From: Archangium_A sp049322495 | Lineage (GTDB): Bacteria; Myxococcota; Myxococcia; Myxococcales; Myxococcaceae | Direction: 5' to 3' | DNA: 64,000 bases | Assembly: GCA_049322495.1 (NCBI GenBank) | Contig: JBMORD010000145.1 | Coordinates: 46,111 to 110,110, forward strand | Part shown: positions 17,381-26,031 of the stretch, one piece after another | Layout of the letters: the number at the start of each line of letters is the position of its first letter | Numbering within the stretch: the stretch's first letter is position 1 | Made by a program: the position numbers and the translations under genes | The notes under the pieces: generated by a model | Told to the model about the DNA's origin: nothing | Seen by the model: the letters and a program-made list of their open reading frames with translations, nothing else | Database searches by the model: none

Positions 17381-17581
17381 TCACGCCTTCGGCTCTACCA
17401 TGTTTCTCCCTGTTCAAGGGGTGATTTGAGGCTGCGTAACGCCATGAAATGACGATGAAATCTGGCGTCCGGAAGGCCCCGGCTGCGCCCTCGGCGCGGG
17501 GCCCCTGGAACTGATGTCGATCAGCTCGCCCGGGTACGCGCGATGCAGCCCTTCGAGGCGACTCAGACCAGGAGGTCGGTC

Positions 17582-18025
17582 ATGAAGTGCAGAGACGTGA
17601 TGTTGACGCTCGTGTACCGCTGTCTGGAAGACACCTCGGTCGCGGAGTGCGCGCGCATCATGCGTGACGAACACCTCGGCTTCCTTCCCGTCGTCGACGT
17701 CGAGGGGTCGGTGCTGGGCGTGGTGACGGATCGCGATCTCGCGGTGCGGGTGCTCGCCGAGCGGCTGCCGCCCACGACGCGGGTGAGCGAGGTGATGAGC
17801 ACCGGCCCGTTCCTCACGTGCGCGCCCGACGACGACCTGCGCGAGCTCGAGAAGCGCATGAGCGACGAGAAGAAGGGCCGGGTGATGGTGCAGGACGACA
17901 ACGGCACGCTGCTGGGTGTGATCAGCCTGTCGGACATCGCGCAGCACGAGTCGTCGGCGGTGCGCATGGCGCGGTTGTTCCAGGCCGTGACGCGGCGCGA
18001 GTCGGTGTCGCTGGCGCGGTCGTGA
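17582..18025 (+). CDS. CBS-domain pair protein
   Basis: A 147-residue protein starting at ATG 17582, preceded by AGGAGG at ideal spacing; an in-frame ATG 13 codons upstream lacks such a site. Two CBS motifs are visible: residues about 1-60 (DVMLTLVYRCLEDTSVAECARIM... LGVVTDRDLAVRVL) and 65-130 (VSEVMSTGPFLTCAPDDDL... LGVISLSDIA). Paired CBS motifs form a Bateman module that binds adenine nucleotides. No effector domain is attached, so it is probably a stand-alone sensor or a partner of another protein. It diverges from gyrB. Confidence 0.85.
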   Translation: MKCRDVMLTLVYRCLEDTSVAECARIMRDEHLGFLPVVDVEGSVLGVVTDRDLAVRVLAERLPPTTRVSEVMSTGPFLTCAPDDDLRELEKRMSDEKKGRVMVQDDNGTLLGVISLSDIAQHESSAVRMARLFQAVTRRESVSLARS

Positions 18026-18072
18026 CGCGCAACCGCTGCCGACGCCGGTAACCCTTGCGTCGAGGTGAAACC

Positions 18073-18798
18073 ATGAGGCGGGTGATGACGCTGCTGTGCG
18101 GCGTGGCGCTGTTCGCTTGTACGCCGCGGCTGGACCCGGTGGGGCCGGTGCCCGGCGCCGAGCGCTTCGCGTTCGTCGAAGCCGAGGGCGTGCGGCTGTG
18201 GGCCTCGGGCTCGTCGTGGGACGGGCAGCCGGCGAACCTCGAGGAGTTCCTCACGCCGGTGCTGGTGACGATCGAGAACGTGAGCGGACGGCAGCTGCGG
18301 CTGACGCCCGCCGACCTCACGCTCGTGGGCAGCTCGGGCATGCACTACGCGGCGCTGCCGCCGCTCAAGGCCGACGTGCGCAGCGAGCTCGGGCTCGAGG
18401 GGCAGGTGGTGCTCGCCGACTACCACCGCGCGGTGCCGGTGCGCCCGGCGCCGCGGCCGCACCCGGGCCACGCGCCGCCGCCGAAGCGTTTCTGGGTGGT
18501 GCGGCCCTGGGTGCCGTTCCACGTCGGTGTGCCGCTCTGGCCCGCTCCGTGGCCGTGGTGGAGCGTGCACTGGCACACCACCCACTACGCGCAGTGGCCG
18601 GTGCCGCTGCCGAGCGACGACATGATCCGCCGCGCGTTGCCGGAGGGGGTGCTCGACGATGGCGGCACGGTCTCGGGCTTCGTCTACTTCCCGCAGCTCG
18701 GCGCGCGCGAACGCACGGTGAAGCTCGAGCTCAAGCTCGCCGACGCGACGACCGGAACGGAGTGGGGCGTGGCGCGCGTGCAGTTCCTCGTGCGGTAG
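18073..18798 (+). CDS. Lipoprotein with Pro/Trp/His-rich central segment
   Basis: A 241-residue protein. The ATG at 18073 follows GAGGTG and gives MRRVMTLLCGVALFAC, a lipoprotein signal. Residues about 25-115 are beta-rich (ETVLVTIENVSG-type strands), and a final domain includes GTVSGFVYFPQ and KLELKLADATTG. Between them is an unusual stretch of about 55 residues very rich in Pro, Trp and His (around residues 118-175), perhaps a metal-binding or surface loop. No family was recognised. Confidence 0.7.
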   Translation: MRRVMTLLCGVALFACTPRLDPVGPVPGAERFAFVEAEGVRLWASGSSWDGQPANLEEFLTPVLVTIENVSGRQLRLTPADLTLVGSSGMHYAALPPLKADVRSELGLEGQVVLADYHRAVPVRPAPRPHPGHAPPPKRFWVVRPWVPFHVGVPLWPAPWPWWSVHWHTTHYAQWPVPLPSDDMIRRALPEGVLDDGGTVSGFVYFPQLGARERTVKLELKLADATTGTEWGVARVQFLVR

Positions 18799-18834
18799 TT
18801 GCGCAGCGCGCGCCCGCGAGCCGAGGATGAGGGC

Positions 18835-19545
18835 ATGTGGGCGGCCCTCATCCTCGCGATGTGCGCGCCGCCGTCGCCGGAGGTGAGCCCTCCCCCCGGC
18901 CTCGTTCCACCGAACCCGACCCTGTGGGTGCTTGCGCGCCGCGTGACGCCGGTCTTCCTCGACGCCCGCGGGCGCTCCCTGCCACGCACGGAGCTGGCGC
19001 GCTCTCCAGAGGTGCTCGAGGTGACGCTCGCCGCCGACGCGGGCACGGAGTTCTTCGTCCAGCTCGGCACGGTGCGCCTCGGCCCGTGGCGCGTGTCGCA
19101 GGTCCCTGCTGTCATGCTGACCGCTCCCGCGCTCGAGCCGCTCGAGGAGTTCGAGTCCGGTGGCTGTCCCTCCGCGCACGGGTGGGAGCTGTCGAGCGAC
19201 GTGCGCGCGCCGATGTACGAGCTCGAGCTTGCGGGTGCGAGCACGACCTCCGTCGCGTGGTCGACCGGGCTCATCGTCGGCCACGCAGCTTGTCGCCCCG
19301 ACACGTGGGACTGGCGCCGCGGCGACGTCAGCGTCCGGCTCCGCGGGCACTTCGCCGATGGTTCGGTCGGGGCGTGGAGCGAGTGGCTCGAGCTCGACGT
19401 GCCCCACGCGCCGCTGCGGACGCGCTTCGTCGGCATGCTCGAAGGCAACGAGCTGGCGGTGCTGATGCTCCTGACGCTCGGGGGCTCGGCGCTCGCTGCC
19501 ATCGGTGGGCTCGGGCTGCGGCTCACGCGCCTGCGGCGTGAATAG
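18835..19545 (+). CDS. Envelope protein with C-terminal membrane anchor, function unknown
   Basis: A 236-residue protein starting MWAALILAMCAPPS, a short hydrophobic leader. The central part is beta-rich and resembles an Ig-like or FN3-like fold (LYELE/LAGA..., GSVGAWSEWLELDVP). A hydrophobic helix near residues 205-228 is followed by a basic RLTRLRRE tail, so the protein is probably anchored at its C-terminus with the bulk in the periplasm. It is the second of three small same-strand envelope genes with 28-36 base gaps. Confidence 0.6.
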   Translation: MWAALILAMCAPPSPEVSPPPGLVPPNPTLWVLARRVTPVFLDARGRSLPRTELARSPEVLEVTLAADAGTEFFVQLGTVRLGPWRVSQVPAVMLTAPALEPLEEFESGGCPSAHGWELSSDVRAPMYELELAGASTTSVAWSTGLIVGHAACRPDTWDWRRGDVSVRLRGHFADGSVGAWSEWLELDVPHAPLRTRFVGMLEGNELAVLMLLTLGGSALAAIGGLGLRLTRLRRE

Positions 19546-19573
19546 GCGTGCGCGGCGGGTCGTCGTGGCGCGC

Positions 19574-20110
19574 ATGCACGCTGCGCTTCTCCTTCTCAGT
19601 CTCGGCCAGCTCCAGGGACTCGTGACGTGGACCGACGCCGACGGGGTGGTGCATGTCGCGGCCGCGCAGGAGGCCCCGGCGAGCGCGCGACCGCTCGAGG
19701 GCGGCAGCTACTCGGTGGTCGATGCCGACGTGCGGCCGAGGGTCCTGCCCGACGGCGGCACGCGGGAGGCCGACTCCGCGTCGTGGAGGGCACGGCTGCA
19801 GCAGGCGCGTGGCGTGCTCGAGAGCAGACGACTGCAGGAGCGCGCCGCGCGAGAGCAGCTCGACGCCGCGAGCGCCGAGGTGTGTGTCACCGCCGAGGCG
19901 CATCTCGAGGTCCCCGCGCACCGCCGCCGTCGCGCGGGTTCGTCGCGGGTGTCGAGCACCGAGACGCGCTGCGTGCGCCAGAGCCCGTCGCCGGCGCTCC
20001 GTGCGTCGTGGGCACAGCGGCTCGCGGAGCGTGAGCAGGCCGAGCGTGAGCTGCGTGCTCTCGAGCAGCAGGCGCTCGCCGCCCGCCTCCCGCTCGCCGA
20101 CTGGAGGTGA
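19574..20110 (+). CDS. DUF4124-like secreted coiled-coil protein
   Basis: A 178-residue protein with a leader MHAALLLLSLGQLQG followed at once by LVTWTDADGVVHV, the DUF4124 core motif (WxDxxGxxH). The rest is charged and helical with Arg/Glu/Gln-rich heptads, predicted to be coiled coil, plus a Cys pair (VCVTAE... TRCVRQ). DUF4124 proteins are periplasmic and of unknown function. Confidence 0.65.
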   Translation: MHAALLLLSLGQLQGLVTWTDADGVVHVAAAQEAPASARPLEGGSYSVVDADVRPRVLPDGGTREADSASWRARLQQARGVLESRRLQERAAREQLDAASAEVCVTAEAHLEVPAHRRRRAGSSRVSSTETRCVRQSPSPALRASWAQRLAEREQAERELRALEQQALAARLPLADWR

Positions 20111-20352
20111 GGCCCGCGCCGCGGCGCGACGCTCGAACTGGGGGTGCGAACGTGCTCGAGGACGACACGCAGAGGCCCCCGGAACCGAAGTGCGTGACTA
20201 TCGCGGGGAGCCGAGGGGCACGGACGCTTCTCGGCACGGCGTGAGCCCCTCGTCATCACCTCGCCCAGAAGCCGGAGCACGGCGCTCAACGGCTCGACGG
20301 CGATCGAGACGAGCACCGCGGTCTGCGGAAGCCGTCGAGGAGGAGCTCGAGG

Positions 20353-20856
20353 TCACCGGCCGCCCGCTGCGCGACGCTCGGCGCCGAACCCGAGCAGCTC
20401 CTCGAGCTGCGCAGTCGCCACGTCGCGCAGCGACTCGTGCTGCTTCGGGTACTCGCGGATCCACCTCAGCGCGTCATCGATCGACGAGAAGATCCGGTGA
20501 CGCTCGCCTGCGCCGCTGATCACGTTCGCACCGGCGATGCCGACGCGCATCAGGGCCGCGCCGAGGCCGCCTCCGAGGAGCACCAGGCCTGAGCAGCGCA
20601 GGCGCGGGCCGAACGCGCGGATGTGCTCTGCCGCGCGCTGACGCGCCCCGGCGCTGATCCTCCCGATGCGGTCTGCGTGGAAGATGACGAGGTGTGACAG
20701 CTCACCGAAGCGCTCGACGACCGGCTGCTGCGCCGCGAAGTCGGCGTCGAGCTCCGCCTCGGTGGTCGCGCCCGTGAAGTACACGCACACCAGGCTCCCG
20801 TGCTGCCACGTCACCGAGCCCTCTCGCGTCCGCAGGCACTGCCACCCGTCGACCAT
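20353..20856 (-). CDS. SpoIIAA/STAS-like small protein
   Basis: A 167-residue protein with alternating strands and helices: SLVCVYFTGATTEAEL, SHLVIFHADRIGRISAGARQRAAEHI, CSGLVLLGGGLGAALMRVG, HRIFSSIDDALRWI. The pattern resembles the SpoIIAA/STAS-like small proteins abundant in myxobacteria. It is likely a cytosolic protein-protein interaction module. Divergent from the Cys-rich lipoprotein gene with a 135-base gap; the 242 bases downstream, to the convergent DUF4124 gene, show no feature. Confidence 0.6.
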   Translation of the reverse strand: MVDGWQCLRTREGSVTWQHGSLVCVYFTGATTEAELDADFAAQQPVVERFGELSHLVIFHADRIGRISAGARQRAAEHIRAFGPRLRCSGLVLLGGGLGAALMRVGIAGANVISGAGERHRIFSSIDDALRWIREYPKQHESLRDVATAQLEELLGFGAERRAAGGR

Positions 20857-20991
20857 GCTCCAAGCTTAGTGGCGTCGCGCCCCGCCGCATCCCCGTGTGG
20901 GAGCACGTCGGCGAGGTGGGTGTGCTCGCCCGGCCTTTCTGCGCGTCTGTCCTATGGCCGGACCGCTCACCACCCCTCGGAGCCCTCCCCC

Positions 20992-23013
20992 ATGAGAACC
21001 CTGCTGATCCTCGCTTCCTGCGCGCTGCTCTCGGCGTGCGCCTGCAACAACGTGGCGGCCGTCGACCCCGATGCCGGCGCGGACGGTGGAGACACCACGA
21101 CCGGCGGCGGTGCCGGAGGAGGTGGCGGCGGAGCGACGGGCGGCGGAGGCGGCGCGCTCCCCGACGGCGGCACGGCGTGCGGCGGCGCCGGTGAGGCCTG
21201 CTGTCCCGGCAACGCCTGCACCGGTGGCGGGTGTTGCGTGTCGGGGCAGTGTGTCGGTGCCGGGGGCGCGTGCGGGATCGGCATGGGCGTGTGCACCGCC
21301 GGCAGCTGCGGCACCTGCGGCGGTACCGGCGAGGCCTGCTGCCCCGGCGCCCAGTGCACCGCTGGAGGGACCGCCTGCGTCGCGGGCGTCTGCTCGGCGT
21401 GCGGCGGGCTCGGTGAGGCCTGCTGCGCGAACAACGCGTGCACCGCCGCGGGCGCGACGTGTCGCAACAACACCTGCACCGTCTGTGGCGGTCCGGGCGA
21501 GGCGTGCTGCGCGGGGCGGGTGTGCGACTCCGGCAGCGTGTGCAACGGTCAGAACGGCGGCACCTGCGCCCTGTGCGGCGGCCCCGGCCAGCCGTGCTGC
21601 GCGGGCAACGCCTGCGGTGCGGGCGGCTGCTGCGTGAACAACGCGTGCGTCGCGGCGGCGGCGACCTGCCCCAACATCGGCGGCACGTGCACCAACGGGA
21701 GCTGCGGCACCTGCGGCGGCCTCACCCAGACCTGCTGCCCCGGCGGCAGCTGCACCGCGACGGGCACCACCTGCTCCGCCGGCACCAGCTGCGTGCAGTG
21801 TGGTGGCCCCGGCCAGCCGTGCTGCTCCAACGGCGCGTGCACCACTGCGGGCACGGTGTGCGATCAGGGCGCCTGCACCCAGTGCGGCGGGCCCGGTCAG
21901 CCCTGCTGCCCGGGCGCAGCGTGCGGCGCGGGCACCGTGTGCGGCAACGGCCTGTGCCAGGCGTGCGGCGGCGTCGGCCAGCCGTGCTGCGCGGGCGACA
22001 CCTGCGGCACCGGGTGCTGCGACACGCGCGGCGACACGCGGTGCCTCGCGACGGGCGCGAGCTGCGCGGCGGGAGACCTCTGTCTGGCCGGCGGGCAGTG
22101 CGCGGGCTGCGGCGGCCTCGGGCAGCCGTGCTGCGGCGGCACGACGTGCAACGGCGCCAACCTCGCCTGTGGCGCCGGCACCTGCGGCCCGTGCGGCCTC
22201 GCGGGGCAGCCGGCCTGCGCGGGGAACACCTGCCACAACGGCACCTGCTTCGACCCGGCGACCTCGAGCTGCGTCGCGCCCGGCGCCGCGGGAGCGGCGG
22301 GCAGCGTCTGTCGCGCCGGCACCTTCGTGGCGTGCGGCGGGCCGGGGCAGCCGTGCTGTGAGAACTCGACCTGCGGCGCCGGTGGCTGCTGCGCGGGCAC
22401 GACGTGCGTCGCGTCGGGAGCGACGTGCGGCACCACCCTCGGCACCTGCACCAACGGCGCCTGCTCGCAGTGCGGCGGCTCCAACGCGCAGTGCTGCGGC
22501 GGCGGCGCGGCGGCGGCCGACTTCTGCACCGCGGCCGGGCTGGCGTGCAACGGCAACAACTGCACCGCGTGCGGTGGCCCGGGGCAGCCGTGCTGCGATG
22601 GCAACGTGTGCGCCGGCGGCGGGTGCTGCGACCAGAACAACCTGACCTGCGTCGCGTCGGGGGCGAGCTGCGGCGGCGGCCTCGGCACCTGCGCGATGGG
22701 CGGCTGCGTCAGCGCCACCACCGCCTGCGGCCGCCTCGGTCAGCCGATCTGCCCGGGCGATGTGGCCTGCACCGCGCCGTACACCGTCCCGCAGAACGGC
22801 ACCTGCGTGGCGTGCGGCGGGCCGGGCCAGCGCTGCTGCGACGGCAACGGCGGGCGGTACTGCGGCAGCGGCGCGGTGTGCGGCGCGAACACGCTCTGCG
22901 AGCCGTGCGGCGGCGCCGGCCAGCTCTGCTGCCTCGGGCGCTTCTGCAGCGGCACCCCGCTCGCAGACGGCGGCGTGATGAACGTGCAGTGCAACAACGG
23001 GCGCTGCAACTGA
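20992..23013 (+). CDS. Cys-rich repeat lipoprotein (17 CGGxGxxCC modules)
   Basis: A 673-residue protein. The ATG at 20992 gives MRTLLILASCALLSAC, a canonical lipoprotein signal. A Gly-rich spacer (about residues 30-58) leads into 17 modules of 25-40 residues built on C-G-G-x-G-x-x-C-C-x-G-x-x-C. Several variants occur: two have lost part of the CC pair (CGLAGQPAC, CGRLGQPIC), and some carry an extra GGCC.....C insert. With over 100 Cys it must be heavily disulfide-bonded, so it acts outside the cytoplasm, tethered to the outer membrane. Structural or adhesive function is inferred; no known domain was assigned. Confidence 0.8.
   Translation: MRTLLILASCALLSACACNNVAAVDPDAGADGGDTTTGGGAGGGGGGATGGGGGALPDGGTACGGAGEACCPGNACTGGGCCVSGQCVGAGGACGIGMGVCTAGSCGTCGGTGEACCPGAQCTAGGTACVAGVCSACGGLGEACCANNACTAAGATCRNNTCTVCGGPGEACCAGRVCDSGSVCNGQNGGTCALCGGPGQPCCAGNACGAGGCCVNNACVAAAATCPNIGGTCTNGSCGTCGGLTQTCCPGGSCTATGTTCSAGTSCVQCGGPGQPCCSNGACTTAGTVCDQGACTQCGGPGQPCCPGAACGAGTVCGNGLCQACGGVGQPCCAGDTCGTGCCDTRGDTRCLATGASCAAGDLCLAGGQCAGCGGLGQPCCGGTTCNGANLACGAGTCGPCGLAGQPACAGNTCHNGTCFDPATSSCVAPGAAGAAGSVCRAGTFVACGGPGQPCCENSTCGAGGCCAGTTCVASGATCGTTLGTCTNGACSQCGGSNAQCCGGGAAAADFCTAAGLACNGNNCTACGGPGQPCCDGNVCAGGGCCDQNNLTCVASGASCGGGLGTCAMGGCVSATTACGRLGQPICPGDVACTAPYTVPQNGTCVACGGPGQRCCDGNGGRYCGSGAVCGANTLCEPCGGAGQLCCLGRFCSGTPLADGGVMNVQCNNGRCN
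21175..22965 (+). repeat. Tandem Cys-rich coding modules
   Basis: Seventeen imperfect in-frame repeats marked by tgcggcggnccnggncagccgtgctgc-type cores. Spacing varies from about 75 to 150 bp because some modules carry extra loops, so this is diverged protein-module duplication rather than a satellite. Confidence 0.75.
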
Positions 23014-23079
23014 ACCGCCGGCGCCTCGCGCAAACGATGCGCGAGGCTGCCCGGCTGGGGTTCGCTAAGCAGTCGGCTC

Positions 23080-24456
23080 GTGCACGGCTTCAAGACCATC
23101 ATCGAGCCCTTCCGCATCAAGTCCGTCGAGCCGCTCCGCCTGTCGACGCGTGAGGAGCGCGAGCAGAAGCTGAAGGAGGCCGGCCTCAACCTGTTCGCGC
23201 TGCACTCCAACGACGTGCTCATCGACCTGCTGACCGACTCGGGCACGGGCGCGATGTCGGCCGAGCAGTGGGCGGCGCTGCAGCGGGGCGACGAGTCGTA
23301 CGCGGGCTCACCGTCGTTCTTCCGCTTCGAGGCGGCGGTGAAGCACCTCTTCGCCTTCAAGCACGTCATCCCCACGCACCAGGGGCGCGCGGCCGAGAAG
23401 ATCCTCTTCAGCACGGTCGGCGGCCCCGGGAAGGTGGTGCCCTCGAACACGCTGTTCGACACCACCCGCGCCAACGTCGAGGCGAGCGGCGCGACCGGCG
23501 TCGACCTCCTGTACCCCGCGGGCCGGCAGCCGTCGGTGTCGCACCCCTTCAAGGGCAACCTCGACGTCGAGGCGCTCGAGCGCGTCCTCACCGAGCACGG
23601 CCGCGAGAAGGTGCCGCTGGTGCTGGTGACGGTGACCAACAACTCCGGCGGCGGGCAGCCGGTGAGCCTCGAGAACCTCCGCGCGGTGCGGCAGGTGTGC
23701 GATCGCCACCGCGTGCCGCTGTTCCTCGACGGCTGTCGCTTCGCAGAGAACGCGTGGTTCATTCGCCAGCGCGAGCCGGGGCAGGAGCACCGCCCGGTGG
23801 TGGACATCGTGCGCGACATGGCCGCGCTCGCCGACGGCATGACGATGTCGGCGAAGAAGGACGGCCTGGCCAACATCGGCGGCTGGCTCGCGCTCAACGA
23901 CGACGGCTGGGCGCAGCAGTGCCGCAACCTGCTCATCCTCACCGAGGGCTTCCCGACCTACGGCGGCCTCGCGGGGCGCGATCTCGACGCCATCGCCCAG
24001 GGCCTCGCCGAGGTGGTGCAGCACGACTACCTCCGCTACCGCGTGCGCTCCACGGAGTACGTGGGCGAGGCGCTGCAGAAGGTCGGCCTGCCCATCGTGG
24101 TGCCGGTCGGCGGGCACGCGGTCTACCTCGACGCGCGCGCGCTGCTGCCGCACCTCTCGCCGCTCCAGTACCCGGGCCAGGCGCTCGCGCTCGCGCTGTA
24201 CCGCGAGGGCGGGGTGCGCACCTGCGAGATCGGCACGGTGATGTTCGGCCTCCAGCCCGATGGCTCCGAGCGGCCCGCGGCGATGGATCTCGTGCGCCTC
24301 GCCATTCCCCGGCGCACGTACACCCAGAGCCACATGGACTTCGTGGTCGAGGTCGCCGAGAAGGTCGCGGCCCGCGCGAAGTCGCTCCGCGGGCTGCGCA
24401 TCGTCGAGCAGCCGAAGGCGCTCCGGCACTTCTCGGCCCGCTTCGAAGAACTCTGA
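23080..24456 (+). CDS. tnaA: Tryptophanase (tryptophan indole-lyase)
   Basis: A 458-residue fold-type I PLP beta-lyase. The GTG start gives MHGFKTIIEPFRIKSVEP, which aligns with known N-termini. Motifs: LLTDSGTGAMS, GDESYAGS, PTHQGRAAEKILF, GGQPVSLENLRAV, MSAKKDG with the PLP Lys near residue 260, and EGFPTYGGLAGRD. Two positions separate tryptophanase from tyrosine phenol-lyase: LFDTT (Asp, where TPL has Thr) and CEIGT (Ile, where TPL has Arg). Both favour tryptophanase. The reaction is L-tryptophan to indole, pyruvate and ammonia. No tnaC-like leader or tnaB permease was found nearby. Some chance remains that it acts on another beta-substituted amino acid. Confidence 0.92.
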   Translation: MHGFKTIIEPFRIKSVEPLRLSTREEREQKLKEAGLNLFALHSNDVLIDLLTDSGTGAMSAEQWAALQRGDESYAGSPSFFRFEAAVKHLFAFKHVIPTHQGRAAEKILFSTVGGPGKVVPSNTLFDTTRANVEASGATGVDLLYPAGRQPSVSHPFKGNLDVEALERVLTEHGREKVPLVLVTVTNNSGGGQPVSLENLRAVRQVCDRHRVPLFLDGCRFAENAWFIRQREPGQEHRPVVDIVRDMAALADGMTMSAKKDGLANIGGWLALNDDGWAQQCRNLLILTEGFPTYGGLAGRDLDAIAQGLAEVVQHDYLRYRVRSTEYVGEALQKVGLPIVVPVGGHAVYLDARALLPHLSPLQYPGQALALALYREGGVRTCEIGTVMFGLQPDGSERPAAMDLVRLAIPRRTYTQSHMDFVVEVAEKVAARAKSLRGLRIVEQPKALRHFSARFEEL

Positions 24457-24491
24457 CGTCCCCCGCAGCACCCACCCCAGGAGAGACGACC

Positions 24492-24677
24492 ATGGCAGCG
24501 AAGCGCACCACCCACCGCAGCAGCGCCGGCAAGAAGCTCTACGCGGTCCGCTCGGCGGACGGGAAGTTCAAGGACATCCAGACCTACCAGCGCGCCCACG
24601 CGGCCGACCTCCGCAAGACGAGCAAGACCGAGGCGGCGGCGAAGAAGACGCCCGCGAAGAAGGCCGCGAAGAAGTGA
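24492..24677 (+). CDS. Small Lys/Ala-rich histone-H1-like protein
   Basis: A 61-residue, strongly basic protein; CAGGAGAG lies at good distance before the ATG. The first 40 residues contain GKKLYAVRSADGKFKDIQTYQRAH, which looks like a small folded unit. The tail is KKTPAKKAAKK, like the lysine-rich tails of eukaryotic H1 and bacterial histone-like proteins. It probably binds nucleic acid. It lies 35 bases after tnaA. Confidence 0.8.
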   Translation: MAAKRTTHRSSAGKKLYAVRSADGKFKDIQTYQRAHAADLRKTSKTEAAAKKTPAKKAAKK

Positions 24678-24683
24678 GCCGCG

Positions 24684-25991
24684 TCACCGCCCCGCGTCGC
24701 GCTTCCATCGCTCGAAGCGCGCGCGGAGCGCCTTCCTGCCGTCGTCAGGCAGCGGTCCGAGCTTCTCTTCGAGCTCCCGCAGCGCGTCGGCGGCGTCTTC
24801 GTCGGTCGGCTCGTCCATCAGCGCCAGCTCGAGGTGCTCGCGCGCGAGCGTGAGGCGCCCGGCGCGCTGCAGCGAGACGCCGAGCAGCGTGTGGCCGTAC
24901 GGCACGAGCGGGTCGGCCTCGGTGGCGCGGGTCAGCGCGTCGATGGCCTCTTCGGTGCGCCCGTTGGTGGCCAGCCAGTTGCCGAAGCCCGCGAGCGCGG
25001 CCGGCTCGGGGTGCTCCCCCAGCCAGGCGGCGTACACGTCCCGGGCCTCGTCGAGGCGGTCCTGCTTCTCGAGCAGCTCGATGAGGGCCTTCGCGACGCC
25101 GCGCTCGCGCGTCTGGGCGAACTGCGCGCGCAGGCGCGCCTCGTGGTCGGCTTCCTTCAGGCTGAGCGCCTGGCGGTGCCGGCCGACGACCGCGCCCAGC
25201 TCGGCCTCGCGGCCCGCGCGCTGGAGCTCGAGCTGGAGGTCGGCGGCCAGCGACTCGCTCGCCGGGTCGCGCTCGAACTTCGCCTGCAGCGACTCGAGCT
25301 TGAGCCGCTGGGCGCGCTGGGTGGGCGTCTCGCCCGTCGACGCGCTGAGCAGCGCCGGGAGCCCGAAGATGCCGAGCACCAGCAGGCCCTCGAAGAGCAC
25401 CACGTTGCGGATGACGCGGCGGCGGTGGGCCTTCCAGTCTTCGTATTCCTCGAGGTCGGTGGGCGAGAAGCGCGCGGGTGTGCTCACCACCCAGCTGCCG
25501 CTGATCAGATCGGCGAGGGTGCGTTGATCCGGCTGGCCGAGGGCGACGAAGTGCCCGATGACCGCCACCGCCAGCGCGCCCGCCGACAGGAAGGTCATCA
25601 CGCCGGCGATGACCGGCGGGGTGGCGGTGCTGCCCACCTGCAGGCGCGCCGCGACGACCGAGCCGAGCATCGTCAGCAGGTACGCCGCGGGGAACCAGCC
25701 GCGCCCGATGAGCTCGCGGAACAGGGCGTTGGCGAGATCGAGCGCGTGCCCGTCCTTCCGCACCACGTTGAGCCCCATCACGTGCAGCCCCAGCGTGCGG
25801 TGGAAGTAGGCGACGGGCACCACCGCGTAGCCGATCATCACCGCGAGCACGCCCCACATCGGGAGCACCAGCCGCCACGCGACGAGCGGCACCACGAAGG
25901 AGATGCCCGAGAGCACCACGATGCACGCCCCGTCGATGAGCCCGGCGACGATGCGCCGGGAGAGCGGGGCGGGGCGGGGCACGAAGGTCAC
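24684..25991 (-). CDS. RDD-family membrane protein with C-terminal TPR-like repeats
   Basis: A 435-residue protein; a GTG start is chosen because upstream sequence is low-quality Arg/Ser-rich frame. Residues 1-170 match RDD membrane domains: PAPLSRRIVAGLIDG (the Arg and Asp of the name), VVPVAYFHRTLGLHVMGLNVVRKDG, and several TM helices. A TM segment at about 195-215 precedes a soluble helical region with TPR-like pairs (about 280-420; ARDVYAAWLGEHPEP, TEEAIDALTRATEADPLVPYGHTLLGVSL). RDD proteins have been linked to ion transport, but the substrate is unknown. Confidence 0.8.
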   Translation of the reverse strand: MTFVPRPAPLSRRIVAGLIDGACIVVLSGISFVVPLVAWRLVLPMWGVLAVMIGYAVVPVAYFHRTLGLHVMGLNVVRKDGHALDLANALFRELIGRGWFPAAYLLTMLGSVVAARLQVGSTATPPVIAGVMTFLSAGALAVAVIGHFVALGQPDQRTLADLISGSWVVSTPARFSPTDLEEYEDWKAHRRRVIRNVVLFEGLLVLGIFGLPALLSASTGETPTQRAQRLKLESLQAKFERDPASESLAADLQLELQRAGREAELGAVVGRHRQALSLKEADHEARLRAQFAQTRERGVAKALIELLEKQDRLDEARDVYAAWLGEHPEPAALAGFGNWLATNGRTEEAIDALTRATEADPLVPYGHTLLGVSLQRAGRLTLAREHLELALMDEPTDEDAADALRELEEKLGPLPDDGRKALRARFERWKRDAGR

Positions 25992-26031
25992 GGCCGCGAG
26001 TGGACCACAGCGGCCGCGCGCGGTCAGCGCA

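Noticed and set aside
15084..17429. Long open frame antisense to gyrB (and similar long antisense frames opposite the SPFH, M4 peptidase, SulP and Kup genes)
   Set aside because: Their translations are Arg/Ala/His/Gly-rich without domains and mirror strongly conserved genes; this is the usual GC-rich shadow effect.
23080..24456. Tyrosine phenol-lyase instead of tryptophanase
   Set aside because: The Asp in LFDTT and the Ile in CEIGT correspond to tryptophanase-type residues, where tyrosine phenol-lyase has Thr and Arg.
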